Part shown: piece by piece, positions 6,533 to 15,076 of the stretch
Numbering within the stretch: position 1 is the first letter of the stretch
How the letters are laid out: each line of letters starts with the position of its first letter
DNA from: a virus
Strand: one strand, 5' to 3'
IMG/VR virus record: IMGVR_UViG_3300030328_002129
Span: 1-29,959 of that record
Length of the DNA: 29,959 nucleotides
Notes under the pieces: model-generated
What the model was told of the DNA's origin: nothing
The model's database searches: none
Seen by the model: the letters and a program-made list of their open reading frames with translations, nothing else
Position numbers and translations under genes: made by a program

Positions 6533-6798
6533 TAAAATGGTGTATCTTCTGTTGGTACTTCCATTTCCTGATGATAATACTTAATGGCTAAATCATTTGT
6601 TTGTTGCTTTAATTCCTTATCAGCCCAAACAGTATCATTATATTCATCATCTTTTTTTTGACTTGGAAATCCAACAAATAAACCATCATTTCCTTCAACA
6701 ATTTTAAAGCCTTTTATAATATAGCCTTCTTCTGTTTTTATGTCAAAAAAAGCAACAATTTTACCCCATTGTCCTCTTTTCATTCTATCTATTCCCAT
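6532..6798 (-). CDS. SpoVG-like nucleic-acid-binding protein
   Basis: Residues 27-46 of this 88-aa protein (GFKIVEGNDGLFVGFPS) closely match the core of the SpoVG family, in which a beta-strand, the EG-x-x-GLFV turn and a following PS(R/Q)K segment form the signature. SpoVG proteins are small DNA- and RNA-binding regulators first known from spore-formers and spirochaetes. The C-terminus (EDTPF) resembles the acidic tip of single-strand binding proteins, and the gene follows an annealing protein, where many phages place an SSB. It may therefore serve as an SSB-like or regulatory DNA-binding protein. It overlaps both neighbours by single bases. Confidence 0.65.
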   Translation of the reverse strand: MGIDRMKRGQWGKIVAFFDIKTEEGYIIKGFKIVEGNDGLFVGFPSQKKDDEYNDTVWADKELKQQTNDLAIKYYHQEMEVPTEDTPF

Positions 6799-7340
6799 TA
6801 CAAGGTCTCCTTATTATTTTCTTTGTTATATTCTGCTATTTTCTGTTTCATTTTAGTTAAAACACTTTCAGTTGCACTTAAAGAATCTGCCTTCAACCAA
6901 AAATCCTTAATCTCTTTCTTCTTACCATCAAAACAGGTATGTGATAATAATTTATCAAATTTTTCTTTTTGATTTTCTGTTTTTTGATAAGCTGGTGCTA
7001 CTTGTTTATATTGAGCATTTTTAACTTCATCTGCACTTGCAAATGAATCTTCAACTCCTATACCCATACAAGCTAATGCCCTACCTATTGCTGAGGTTTC
7101 AGCATTTTCTAAAGCAGAAGTTTTGTTAATTTGACTTGATCCAATTACTTCTTCAGCATGACCTGTAAATTTCCTGTTTGAATTTTCTATTTCAGGTATA
7201 ACTGTTGCTTTGAATATAAAGCTATTATCTGTAGCCTTTAATTCAGTTACTATACTTCCTTTAGGATAATGCTCATTAAAAAATATTATCCTATCTTTGA
7301 CCATTACATAGTCTTTTCCATGTATTTGTATTTTCTTCAT
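6798..7340 (-). CDS. Erf/Sak-type single-strand annealing protein
   Basis: The 180-aa protein has the segment SALENAETSAIGRALACMG (75-93) followed by ASADEV (101-106), typical of the ERF-like family of phage annealing proteins, in which this helix follows the beta sheet formed by the N-terminal half (residues about 25-70, including a strand of GHAEEVIGSS). The C-terminal third (KENQKEKFDKLL onward) is a charged, variable tail. Such proteins pair complementary single strands in phage recombination and replication. An SSB-like gene downstream and RusA in the same operon support this role. The family assignment is from pattern recall, so moderate confidence. Confidence 0.65.
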   Translation of the reverse strand: MKKIQIHGKDYVMVKDRIIFFNEHYPKGSIVTELKATDNSFIFKATVIPEIENSNRKFTGHAEEVIGSSQINKTSALENAETSAIGRALACMGIGVEDSFASADEVKNAQYKQVAPAYQKTENQKEKFDKLLSHTCFDGKKKEIKDFWLKADSLSATESVLTKMKQKIAEYNKENNKETL

Positions 7341-7543
7341 TAACTCTCCTGATTGTTATTAGGGAATAAAACATCTTTGCTTATTCCTAGTATTTTTGAA
7401 AACTTATCCATCAAATTGCTGGATAGTTTTTGTTGCCCTTTTTTAATTAAAGAATAATTACACCTGTGAACACCTGCCTGTCTGCATAACCAAGCAGGAG
7501 TTCTATCCCTCATCTTTAATATTTTATCTACATTATCTAACAT
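7340..7543 (-). CDS. HTH XRE/Cro-type transcriptional regulator
   Basis: The 67-aa protein is one helix-turn-helix domain of the Cro/C1 type: helix 2 and 3 lie at about residues 15-37 (TPAWLCRQAGVHRCNYSLIKKG) and the C-terminal helix includes LMDKFSKILGI. It probably controls early promoters, for example the one proposed near 7930-7958. No clear Shine-Dalgarno precedes the ATG (GACAATTTGGTTAA), and a 60-base gap separates it from the gene upstream, so it may have its own promoter or weak translation. With no integrase seen, lysogeny is not supported; a Cro-like switch in a lytic phage fits. Confidence 0.82.
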   Translation of the reverse strand: MLDNVDKILKMRDRTPAWLCRQAGVHRCNYSLIKKGQQKLSSNLMDKFSKILGISKDVLFPNNNQES

Positions 7544-7603
7544 TTAACCAAATTGTCTTAATTTTTATTTTACCATTAATTCTAGTTTTAAGATATACAA
7601 CCA

Positions 7604-7894
7604 TTATGCAACCTCTCTTCTTTTCAAATTAATTAAATGATACAAGCCAATTAAACTTCCTATTTCTAAATCTCTCTTAGTAGCATTATCTGATAACATA
7701 GTTTCTGTTTTATTGCTATCAATAAATTCTTTTAATAATTTTAATAATTTATCCCATTTTGCAGTTTCAAATACAACTAATGGATTAACTGAATAATCAT
7801 TAGTATTGTATTGATTCCAAGTTTCTGCAAATCTTACAGATAATATGTTTTTAAATAAGCTGTCAAAAGTTGTTTTTCTAATTTCTATTTTCAT
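7604..7894 (-). CDS. Hypothetical early protein, 96 aa
   Basis: I use the ATG at 7892-7894 because AAAGGG lies seven bases upstream; longer starts at 7924 (ATG) or 7942 (TTG) lack a usable site and would overlap a candidate -10 element. The 96-aa product begins MKIEIRKTTFDSLF, has a helical middle (WDKLLKLLKEFIDS) and a C-terminal segment NATKRDLEIGSLIGLYHLIN. No family is recognised. As the first gene after the terminator and candidate promoter, it is likely the earliest expressed, a position where phages often keep host-takeover or anti-defence proteins; that is inference. Confidence 0.65.
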   Translation of the reverse strand: MKIEIRKTTFDSLFKNILSVRFAETWNQYNTNDYSVNPLVVFETAKWDKLLKLLKEFIDSNKTETMLSDNATKRDLEIGSLIGLYHLINLKRREVA

Positions 7895-7929
7895 ATCTTT
7901 GCCCTTTATGTTATTTGTTTGCATACCTA

Positions 7930-7958
7930 AATATAAAAACAATTATAGATATAAACAA
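7930..7958 (-). promoter_or_regulatory. Candidate sigma70-type promoter for early operon
   Basis: On the minus strand, TTGTTT (7958-7953) and TATATT (7935-7930) are separated by 17 bases, giving a plausible -35/-10 pair just upstream of the first early gene. A second -10-like TATAAT occurs at 7947-7942. The region lies between the late-operon terminator and the early genes, where a promoter is required. In AT-rich DNA such matches arise easily, so this is only a candidate. Confidence 0.4.
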
Positions 7959-7992
7959 AACAATTTGTTTAGTTTTATTATTTATAGAGGAG

Positions 7993-8030
7993 AAAAAAAT
8001 GCTATGAGGGCAAATTCATAGCATCTTTTT
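7993..8030 (-). terminator. Bidirectional intrinsic terminator
   Basis: A perfect nine-base inverted repeat, ATGCTATGA (7999-8007) and TCATAGCAT (8016-8024), encloses an eight-base loop GGGCAAAT. On the minus strand it is followed by a run of T from positions 7999 to 7993; on the plus strand a T5 follows at 8026-8030. It sits after the stop of the last tail gene (8084), so it would end late transcription before the early operon. It is the clearest terminator in the window. Confidence 0.85.
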
Positions 8031-8083
8031 GTGTTCACTAGGCGTTGTATGGAGAGTTTATTGGGAGGACATTGTGGTAAGTT

Positions 8084-9055
8084 TTACCATACTTCTCTTA
8101 TGGTTAGAGATATATTATACATAGAATCAGTTATTTTCTTAAATTGAAAGCTATCTTGATCAAACATACATATTGCAAAATTATTAAAATCTTTATCAGG
8201 TTGAAATATAAAAGGCAATCCTACACTCTTATGTAGCACTTCAGAGAAAAAATTAGAATTTCCTGATGAATGTAGAAATGATTGTTCCCTGCTGTAATCA
8301 AAATCTATCCCTGAACCATAGGCTGTTAAACTTGAAATTTTAGGTAGTAAATCTTCTTGATCTAAATATGAAAAAGATAAATTCCATATTCTTCTACCAC
8401 TAAAAGCAAGTGGTGCTAATTCAGGTGTAGAAGCATCTATATGCCATGCAGGAAATCCATTTCCCCAATTAGGCTGCTTTTTCCAATAGCTGTTAGAAAG
8501 TGTAGAACCACCTTTAGTTTCTATAGTTTTAGTTCCACCATACTCTATACTCATAGTAAGATTTAAATCAGGGCTATGTGCCATTTCATAAAAATTACCT
8601 ATAACACAACTTGAAACAGGTGATTCATCAGAATAACTACCTTCATAATTTTTTTGTAATGTAAATTCAATTTTTTCAAAATCTGATTTATTTACTTTAC
8701 ATATAGAAAAACCATCATGTTCAGGATTTGTATCATCTTGAAAATTAACTACATCTTCAGATTCACCTGATTCCAATTTAACCCCATCAATAAAAATAAT
8801 TGCCTTCCTTCCACCTAATTGATGCCCTAATACTGCTACAAAAAATTCTTCATGTAATGAATTATGTGTATTTATTTCTCCTGCATTCCATGTTAATCCA
8901 TCTTCTGACAATCCACCTTCAAAATCTTCTCCTTTAACACCATTTGTAGGATTTGTTTTATAAATATTTGGTAAATAATTTTCTTGCCCTGTTGAATGCA
9001 GCCATTCTAAAACATTTACATAAAATTTTGGGGTTTTTACTTGTTGATAGCTCAT
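8084..9055 (-). CDS. Tail-associated virion protein
   Basis: This 323-aa protein is the last gene of the late cluster. The N-terminal part (YVNVLEWLHSTGQ) and a beta-rich middle are followed by a C-terminal segment at 280-323 (LPFIFQPDKD, FAICMFDQDSF, then ISLTIREVW) that I recall from tail proteins of marine siphophages, where it is thought to be a tail-tip or distal component. No enzyme motif is visible. The stop codon lies in the arm of a small hairpin (8073-8091), upstream of the main terminator. Function as a minor tail protein is inferred mainly from position after hub and dockerin genes. Confidence 0.65.
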   Translation of the reverse strand: MSYQQVKTPKFYVNVLEWLHSTGQENYLPNIYKTNPTNGVKGEDFEGGLSEDGLTWNAGEINTHNSLHEEFFVAVLGHQLGGRKAIIFIDGVKLESGESEDVVNFQDDTNPEHDGFSICKVNKSDFEKIEFTLQKNYEGSYSDESPVSSCVIGNFYEMAHSPDLNLTMSIEYGGTKTIETKGGSTLSNSYWKKQPNWGNGFPAWHIDASTPELAPLAFSGRRIWNLSFSYLDQEDLLPKISSLTAYGSGIDFDYSREQSFLHSSGNSNFFSEVLHKSVGLPFIFQPDKDFNNFAICMFDQDSFQFKKITDSMYNISLTIREVW

Positions 9056-9064
9056 AAATTACTC

Positions 9065-9577
9065 CTAATATGATGTTCCTGATGAAATTGATGCTGTTTG
9101 TGATGTCTCTTGCATAGAAGCAGTTACAGTACCACTTAAAATTTTATTACTATTATTTAAAAAGTTATTAGCCATAGTTTGATTATCTTTTTTTGATAAT
9201 AATAGTAAACTCCTGCCTATTCTTTCACCTACTGTATAAGTTGAATCTAAATCTTCTATGCTTATTGTTGAATCTTCAGGATTTGTTGATGATAATTCTG
9301 TATAATCTGTTTGTGCTTCAATAGTTACAGGTAAAAATTCTGCATTTGTATCTACTGCTTTAGCAGATATTATTTTAAATTCACCTTTATAATCAAATAA
9401 ATCTGTTAATAAACCCTGACCTAGTGGGTAAATAATTATTCTATGTGAATTAATATGAAAAGCAAAATTATTAGGTGTTTTATCCATCATTTCAATAGCA
9501 CCCCTGTAATCTATCTGAATTGCTCTACAATTACCATCTACAGAGCAATTACCATCACCATAAGTTAATCTAGCCAT
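9065..9577 (-). CDS. Minor tail protein, 170 aa
   Basis: The 170-aa protein begins MARLTYGDGNCSVDGNC and has a beta-rich first half (FAFHINSHRIIIYPLGQG, LFDYKGEFKI) that looks like a compact tail-tip barrel. The last 60 residues are low-complexity Ser/Thr-rich (VTASMQETSQTASISSG), probably extended and surface-exposed. Two cysteines at 11 and 17 lie close together. No named family is recognised. The ATG overlaps the end of the dockerin gene by eight bases (ATGGCTAG), the same overlap sequence as seen at the small terminase start. Confidence 0.6.
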   Translation of the reverse strand: MARLTYGDGNCSVDGNCRAIQIDYRGAIEMMDKTPNNFAFHINSHRIIIYPLGQGLLTDLFDYKGEFKIISAKAVDTNAEFLPVTIEAQTDYTELSSTNPEDSTISIEDLDSTYTVGERIGRSLLLLSKKDNQTMANNFLNNSNKILSGTVTASMQETSQTASISSGTSY

Positions 9578-10223
9578 TTAATACCCTATCACTTAATGCT
9601 ACTACATCAAAAGGTGTAACTTCACCATCACCATTAACATCTGCAAATTCAGGACTTTTTATTGCTTTTCCTTGCACTACATGATCTGATAATGCCACTA
9701 AATCCCTTAAATCTATAATCCCATCACCATTTACATCACCTGTATTATTTGATAGCTTATAATGGAATTTTAAATATATTTCTGCAACCCTTGAATTATT
9801 TAAAATTATCTGCATTATAATTGTAAATGCTTGTGATTTTGATGTATCTTGTATTTTAAAAAATTCCTGTTTAAAATTTACAAATTCTAATGTTTGCTGC
9901 GAAGCATCTATATCTATATCAATGGTTATATCTATATTTTCCATTAATATATCTATATTATTATTAAATGTAAAAAATCTTAATTTAGCTGTTTCATAAA
10001 AAACTTTTTCATTATTTTCATCTGTATTTATTCCAAATTTTGCTGTAATATTTTCAACAGATAAAACACCATCTTCTAATGATGGTATTAAAAGTGGTGA
10101 ATCTACTTCTATCCCATTCATTCTTGAATAGCTTATCTTTTGCCCTTGATTCCAATTTAAAGAACTTAAATAATAAGAATCTTCTACTTTAGCAGGTTTA
10201 ATATTTACTGAATTAAATATCAT
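9570..10223 (-). CDS. Virion protein with C-terminal dockerin-like domain
   Basis: Residues 1-155 are a beta-rich domain of unknown family with an acidic stretch (DITIDIDIDAS, 98-108). Residues 162-217 form a type I dockerin: two calcium-binding repeats, GDVNGDGIIDLRD (162-174) and ADVNGDGEVTPFD (194-206), each followed by a VALSDxV helix. Dockerins bind cohesins in cellulosomes and related surface complexes; no cohesin is recognisable elsewhere in this window. In a tail gene cluster the domain would lie on the tail tip, so a host-surface or particle-binding role is plausible. One of only eight CG dinucleotides in the window is here (9900). The start overlaps the hub gene as ATGA with little Shine-Dalgarno signal, suggesting coupling. 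Confidence 0.8.
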   Translation of the reverse strand: MIFNSVNIKPAKVEDSYYLSSLNWNQGQKISYSRMNGIEVDSPLLIPSLEDGVLSVENITAKFGINTDENNEKVFYETAKLRFFTFNNNIDILMENIDITIDIDIDASQQTLEFVNFKQEFFKIQDTSKSQAFTIIMQIILNNSRVAEIYLKFHYKLSNNTGDVNGDGIIDLRDLVALSDHVVQGKAIKSPEFADVNGDGEVTPFDVVALSDRVLNG

Positions 10224-13200
10224 GGTGAAAGCAGAGTAAAAAGATCAAGAGCATTAGACTGACTACCATCTACATAAAGTAAATGCCTTACAAAATCTGT
10301 TGTTATAGGACTTCCTAACTTTATTGCATAAAAAACTTCACCTTCTTCATATGTTGAAAATGTATTATTTCCTGATAATTCTTCAAGTTCTTCAAATTGC
10401 AAACTAGTTGAATTACTAAATGTATCACCATTAGGAAAAGACCCACCTACAGAACTACCAAAGCCTAATTGCATTGAGTCTACAACAGCATTTCCATCAG
10501 AATCCCATTTAAATTTTTGAATTTTTATTATGCCACTCAAAACTGAATCTATACTTGCTATTAAGCTGTAATTATAACTAGGTGATTGATAGAAATCATA
10601 ATTATTGCATTCAGTAAGAGGTTTGCTTATTGTTACTACATTCCAACCTGCATTCATTTGATGTTGTTCTATTGGAAATTCACAAAGACTATTATTAGTT
10701 ATTCCATAGCCTGTAACATTATTAGCACTCCATACATTACAACCTATAAACATTTGACAAGAACCATTATCATGTGTTGCACTAGAATCATAATTATCAA
10801 AATCAGAATCAGTACATCCTTCAACAACATCAGGAAAGGTACAAACTGTAGCATCATGGATAGTTGTTTGATATTGTTCTCCTGATGATGTTGTATGATA
10901 CTGATGATCTTCAGTATTGTTTGCATCTTGAGTTATATATTCACCATTTTCCCTTTGATACTCTCTTGTTGTGCCTGATTCACCAATAGCACATATTGAT
11001 GTTACAGGAAAACCTGTGCAGCTACCATCATCATTTGTAGCATCAGGATCATAATTTGTTGATCCTTCTAAAGTGCAACCATCAATTTGCTGCTGATAAG
11101 ATGTATCTGCATTATCAAGATCATAAGTACCTTCTTCATCATATAGATGATCTACTTGCATTAATTTATGTAGCTGTTCACACTCAATAGTAACCATTTC
11201 TAAAGTTTTATTTGTATTTGTAATTATAAACTTTGAAAAAAGATTTTGATTGTTCAAACTAGATGATGCAACAATAGCTCTATAGTCAATTCCATAAGGT
11301 CTAATTCCTCCAAGCAAACTATCAAATTCAACTATATCTCCAACTTCCATAACTAAACCTACTGACAAGGGCAATTTAACACTTAAAATTAAATGCTGAT
11401 TCACATGATAATCTAAAAGAAAATTAGCTAGATTTTTGGCTGTTGCTGAATCTCTTATGTATTTACCCCTGTGATCATCAACAATTAAAGTAGATTGTGA
11501 ATGATCAGATTCTAATTTATAATAATTAAACACAGCACTATAGTCTAAACCTGTAGTTCCATCATCTAAAGTTATTCCATCTCCTAATGATGCAACTACA
11601 CTTGCACCAAATTCTTTTCTTGCATAATCCCATTTATATTTCACTTCTACTTTTGTTTTTACATTTTCTACTTTTGTTCTTTTAAATGTAAAATCTATAA
11701 CTTTAGATTCTTGTATTGTATGATCTGCTGTAGGGTTAGTAGCAGGAATTACATCAAATTTAAAATTGCCTTGATTGTTAAAATGTGGTATAAAAGGTGA
11801 TGCTGATGCTAATTCTTCTATTAACTTTTTAGAATTAATCTTTTTATCTATTGTAAAAGCATAATTCATATCTACACTAAAACTAGGTGCTGTATCAAGA
11901 CTATTTGCATCTATTCCTAATTCATATTCTAATATATGGTTTATTGCACTAGGTGCAGCAACATCATTTGTAATAGATGAATTTCTTCCAACTATTAATC
12001 CAGCATAATAATCTTGCTTTATTAAATTATCTATTAACAAATAATTTTTTAAATTTAAACTGTGTATCCTTATTCTTGAACCTACTATTCCATTGCCATA
12101 ATTTTGATTTAGCATAGCATATATTAGCAAACTATTAGAATTTTCTATTTTTAATGTTTGTTCTGTTCCTGAGTAACCTTGAATATCAATAATTTCTTTC
12201 CATTCATTCCCCTCAAATCCTGTACCACTATGATAAAAAACCTCTGCTTTATCATTTGTTTTATTTCCACCTATCCTTAACCTAACTACAGTGGTACTAT
12301 CACTACTTCCTGAACCCCAAGAATACATATTGACAAGTTCTAAAGTTATTAAATATTTAATAATGCCAAAAGAATTTAAAAAACTGCTTCCTGATACTGT
12401 AGATGTATCAATAACACAGCCCATTAATGCCCTTTGATGCTTATCATCATCAGCAGTAGGATCACCATAAAGATTTATATATATATCTGTATCTTCTTGT
12501 AATCCTGCATTTGGTGCTGTAGGATTATCTACCCTAGAACCACCATCCCAATCATCATCCTCTTTTTCTGTTAAAATTGTTCCAAATACATCTTTTGTTC
12601 CATCTTCATCATAATATAAAGAATTATACCAACTTCTACCTTCATGTCCTCCCCATCCTGCATTTGTCCAATAATCTGATATTTGCATTAATGGATTTAT
12701 TTTCATATCTTGCAAATCAACCTCATGGAAACCTATAATTCTATCATCATTTATAGGATTAAAATTATCTGAATCAGTTTTTTCTACTAATAAAATAGAA
12801 TTATATGAACCTGATAATTGCCATTGTAAAATATTATTTTTATATTCATAATCATCTTCTTGAAATATATATTCACTATCTATATCTGCATTAATTTGAA
12901 ATGGAATTGATATATATTTTTCATCTTCATGTAAAGTTAAATGCTCTGATCCTTGTATTGATACATCTGTTCTACTGTCTGCAATAAATTCTAATCTATT
13001 GTTATTATATTTTGCTACTAAAGGACTATTTTCAACTCTACCATAAACCATTGGAATAGGTTTATTTTTATATTTATCAGGCACATTATCACCACTACCT
13101 AAATTAGCTACAGGCAAATCCTTTTGCAAATATGCCTGTGATCTATCTTCTAATTCTATTTTTACTTTATCATCTGTATGGCTATACCTTCTAACTGTTC

Positions 13201-13564
13201 CATCATAAACTAATAAAGCATCATTGTTAGAATTTAATACAGGTGATCCCCAAAATATCTGAACCCTAGAATTTATTAATGATTTACTTGAAACTAATTC
13301 TGAAAATCTTGTGCCTTCATATTTAGCATTGCTAATATCTAATGAAACTGAATTTATTTTATACTTTCTTGTTTCTAAATCTATTGATTCTTTTAATGAT
13401 GGAACATTTAACAAAAGTGGTTTATATGTTTCTGTATTAATTGTTACTGAATTTGTAGATATTCTTATATTTAATCCATCAACATCAATTACTACATAAG
13501 GAAATATATTAGTATGGTTGCCTTGTATATGATTATTAAAAGCATCAGGTATAGTTATAGGCAT
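10220..13564 (-). CDS. Tail hub / tip protein with disulfide-type adhesive repeats
   Basis: The 1114-aa protein is the largest in the window. Residues 1-180 resemble the N-terminal domain of tail-hub proteins in marine siphophages: GTVRRYSHTDDKVKIELEDRS, then KDLPV and NKPIPMVYGRV. The middle (about 550-800) has further hub-like beta segments such as KVEVKYKWDYARKEF and VMEVGDIVEFD. Near the C-terminus are two cysteine-flanked repeats, GCT...NYDPDATNDDGSC (829-849) and GCT...NYDSSATHDNGSC (916-936), and a degenerate third (941-963). Such repeats are common in secreted proteins of aquatic bacteria. The last 150 residues (GWNVVTISKPL onward) look like a surface beta domain. It follows the tape measure directly. 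Confidence 0.85.
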   Translation of the reverse strand: MPITIPDAFNNHIQGNHTNIFPYVVIDVDGLNIRISTNSVTINTETYKPLLLNVPSLKESIDLETRKYKINSVSLDISNAKYEGTRFSELVSSKSLINSRVQIFWGSPVLNSNNDALLVYDGTVRRYSHTDDKVKIELEDRSQAYLQKDLPVANLGSGDNVPDKYKNKPIPMVYGRVENSPLVAKYNNNRLEFIADSRTDVSIQGSEHLTLHEDEKYISIPFQINADIDSEYIFQEDDYEYKNNILQWQLSGSYNSILLVEKTDSDNFNPINDDRIIGFHEVDLQDMKINPLMQISDYWTNAGWGGHEGRSWYNSLYYDEDGTKDVFGTILTEKEDDDWDGGSRVDNPTAPNAGLQEDTDIYINLYGDPTADDDKHQRALMGCVIDTSTVSGSSFLNSFGIIKYLITLELVNMYSWGSGSSDSTTVVRLRIGGNKTNDKAEVFYHSGTGFEGNEWKEIIDIQGYSGTEQTLKIENSNSLLIYAMLNQNYGNGIVGSRIRIHSLNLKNYLLIDNLIKQDYYAGLIVGRNSSITNDVAAPSAINHILEYELGIDANSLDTAPSFSVDMNYAFTIDKKINSKKLIEELASASPFIPHFNNQGNFKFDVIPATNPTADHTIQESKVIDFTFKRTKVENVKTKVEVKYKWDYARKEFGASVVASLGDGITLDDGTTGLDYSAVFNYYKLESDHSQSTLIVDDHRGKYIRDSATAKNLANFLLDYHVNQHLILSVKLPLSVGLVMEVGDIVEFDSLLGGIRPYGIDYRAIVASSSLNNQNLFSKFIITNTNKTLEMVTIECEQLHKLMQVDHLYDEEGTYDLDNADTSYQQQIDGCTLEGSTNYDPDATNDDGSCTGFPVTSICAIGESGTTREYQRENGEYITQDANNTEDHQYHTTSSGEQYQTTIHDATVCTFPDVVEGCTDSDFDNYDSSATHDNGSCQMFIGCNVWSANNVTGYGITNNSLCEFPIEQHQMNAGWNVVTISKPLTECNNYDFYQSPSYNYSLIASIDSVLSGIIKIQKFKWDSDGNAVVDSMQLGFGSSVGGSFPNGDTFSNSTSLQFEELEELSGNNTFSTYEEGEVFYAIKLGSPITTDFVRHLLYVDGSQSNALDLFTLLSP
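10676..11080 (-). repeat. Three cysteine-flanked GCT...NYD...DGSC repeats in hub protein
   Basis: At residues 829-849, 916-936 and, in decayed form, 941-963 of the hub protein lie repeats of about 21 residues. The first two share GCT, NYD, AT, D and GSC at the same spacing; the third keeps the flanking cysteines and the final SLC. They are separated by a 66-residue linker rich in H, T and Q. In cellular proteins this repeat is typically secreted and probably forms a small disulfide- and metal-stabilised loop. Confidence 0.75.
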
Positions 13565-15076
13565 TTATGATACTCCAAGATTTTCACCCCTTCTAACTGC
13601 TTCCCTAATAGCAGGAATTATACTATCAACTACTGTATCATCTACAAGTGGTGCTGATATATTTAAAGTAATTGATCCACCTGATGGGGCATTTGGTGCT
13701 GGATCACCTCCAAGTGGAGTAATCTGCACCCTTTCCCTGCCTGATGGATTATCACCAACTTCAATTAACTGCCTACCATTTGTAACAAAATCACCACCTG
13801 TAGCAAATGATGGAATTTTTGACAAACCCTGATCTATTAAACCACTAACTGTAGCACCTGCACCTGCTGCTAAAACTGCATTTAATGGAAATGGAACTGT
13901 TTTAAATATTGATGCAATAAAACCTGCTATTGCTTCCATTGATTCAGCTTTTACTACTGATTTCATAGCATCTGATGCTTTTCCTGTTGTTAAAGCATAA
14001 CCTTTTAAATTTTCTTTAACATTTTTTGCCCTTTCTAAAGTGTTTCTTTTTATAGATTCAGTAGTTTTATCCCAAAAAGACATAGTAGTCATTTGTTGAA
14101 CTTCTACTTTTTTCAAATTACCTAAATAATCAGTATAAGCTACACTTGACATCATTAAACTTATATTTAATAATTTTAATTTTTCTGCTGTTAAATTTGT
14201 CTCATCTGTAAATATTGACATATTTGGAACAGTATTCATTAAATTTTCAGCTAAATCTTTTAACTCTTGATGTGATAAACCTCTAATTTCATTTTTAAAG
14301 TCTTTTATAGCTTTTTCATTTATTGATAACTGATCTGCTAATTCTAATGGGGCTTTGCCTAAATTTTCAAAAGCATCTATAACTGATACTGCACTTTCAC
14401 CTATTAGCTTTAATCCTTCTGCTAATGGAATAACTAATGGAAAAAGCAATCTTCCAAATGCTTCTCCTGCATCACCTAAGGCATTTGTCATTTGAGCCAA
14501 TTTACCTGACATTGTTTCTGCTTGTGCTGATGCTTGACCACCAAATACATTAGCTAAATTATTAGTTAATGATTCTAGCCTTTCAGTAGAACCAACTGCA
14601 CCTGTAACCTGTATTCCATATCTACTCATAGCATTAGTAGATGATCCCAATGTTTTAGATACTAAATCAGCAGCTACAGTTAAATCCATACCTTTAGCAG
14701 CAGCTAAATCTAATGTTGCAGCAGTTGCTAATTTTATTTGTTCTTCATCATTTACAAATGCACCTATTAATGCTTGTGCTGATATAATAGCTTCATCACC
14801 AAATGTAGTAACTTGCTGTAATGCCCTTGCCTGATCTAATAAACCTTGTGATCTTCTTCCTAATGCTGTTTCTAATGTCTTTTCTGCTTTTTCTTGCTCT
14901 CCTGCTAAGTCTATTGCTCTTTTCATTCCTGAAAGCAACATTCCACCACCAAAAAATGCACCTGCTGCTAATGCTGCCTTCCCAGCTAACCCACCTAAAG
15001 CAGTATTTAATCCACCTATATTTTTACTTGCTTTTTTAGCACCTTTTTCTTTTACATTAATTAAAAAATTAGGCAT
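13565..15076 (-). CDS. Tail tape measure protein
   Basis: This 503-aa protein lies between the G/GT pair and the hub, the standard tape-measure position. It has a hydrophobic alanine- and glycine-rich segment at about 27-50, long predicted helices (residues 50-330, e.g. EKAEKTLETALGRR and TMSGKLAQMTNALGDAGEAF), a second hydrophobic stretch (about 380-415) and the C-terminal motif FATGGDFVTNG with GDNPSGRERV (441-450), which is characteristic of many tape measure proteins. It sets tail length and helps DNA ejection. At roughly 1.5 angstrom per residue the tail would be about 75 nm, short for a siphovirus. GGAGG precedes the ATG, which overlaps the T-frame stop. Confidence 0.92.
   Translation of the reverse strand: MPNFLINVKEKGAKKASKNIGGLNTALGGLAGKAALAAGAFFGGGMLLSGMKRAIDLAGEQEKAEKTLETALGRRSQGLLDQARALQQVTTFGDEAIISAQALIGAFVNDEEQIKLATAATLDLAAAKGMDLTVAADLVSKTLGSSTNAMSRYGIQVTGAVGSTERLESLTNNLANVFGGQASAQAETMSGKLAQMTNALGDAGEAFGRLLFPLVIPLAEGLKLIGESAVSVIDAFENLGKAPLELADQLSINEKAIKDFKNEIRGLSHQELKDLAENLMNTVPNMSIFTDETNLTAEKLKLLNISLMMSSVAYTDYLGNLKKVEVQQMTTMSFWDKTTESIKRNTLERAKNVKENLKGYALTTGKASDAMKSVVKAESMEAIAGFIASIFKTVPFPLNAVLAAGAGATVSGLIDQGLSKIPSFATGGDFVTNGRQLIEVGDNPSGRERVQITPLGGDPAPNAPSGGSITLNISAPLVDDTVVDSIIPAIREAVRRGENLGVS

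Noticed and set aside
8073-8091. Hairpin TGTGGTAA / TTACCATA at the end of the last tail gene as a terminator
   Set aside because: The stem is weak, has a wobble pair on one strand and no U tract follows; the strong hairpin at 7999-8024 explains termination.
9570-10223. Cohesin partner for the dockerin within this window
   Set aside because: No protein here shows a recognisable cohesin pattern; the Ig-like domain at 17107-18531 is of the Big_12 type instead.
10586-10885. 99-aa plus-strand frame and an overlapping 60-aa minus-strand frame
   Set aside because: Both are alternative frames of the hub protein's repeat region; their composition is that of shadow frames.
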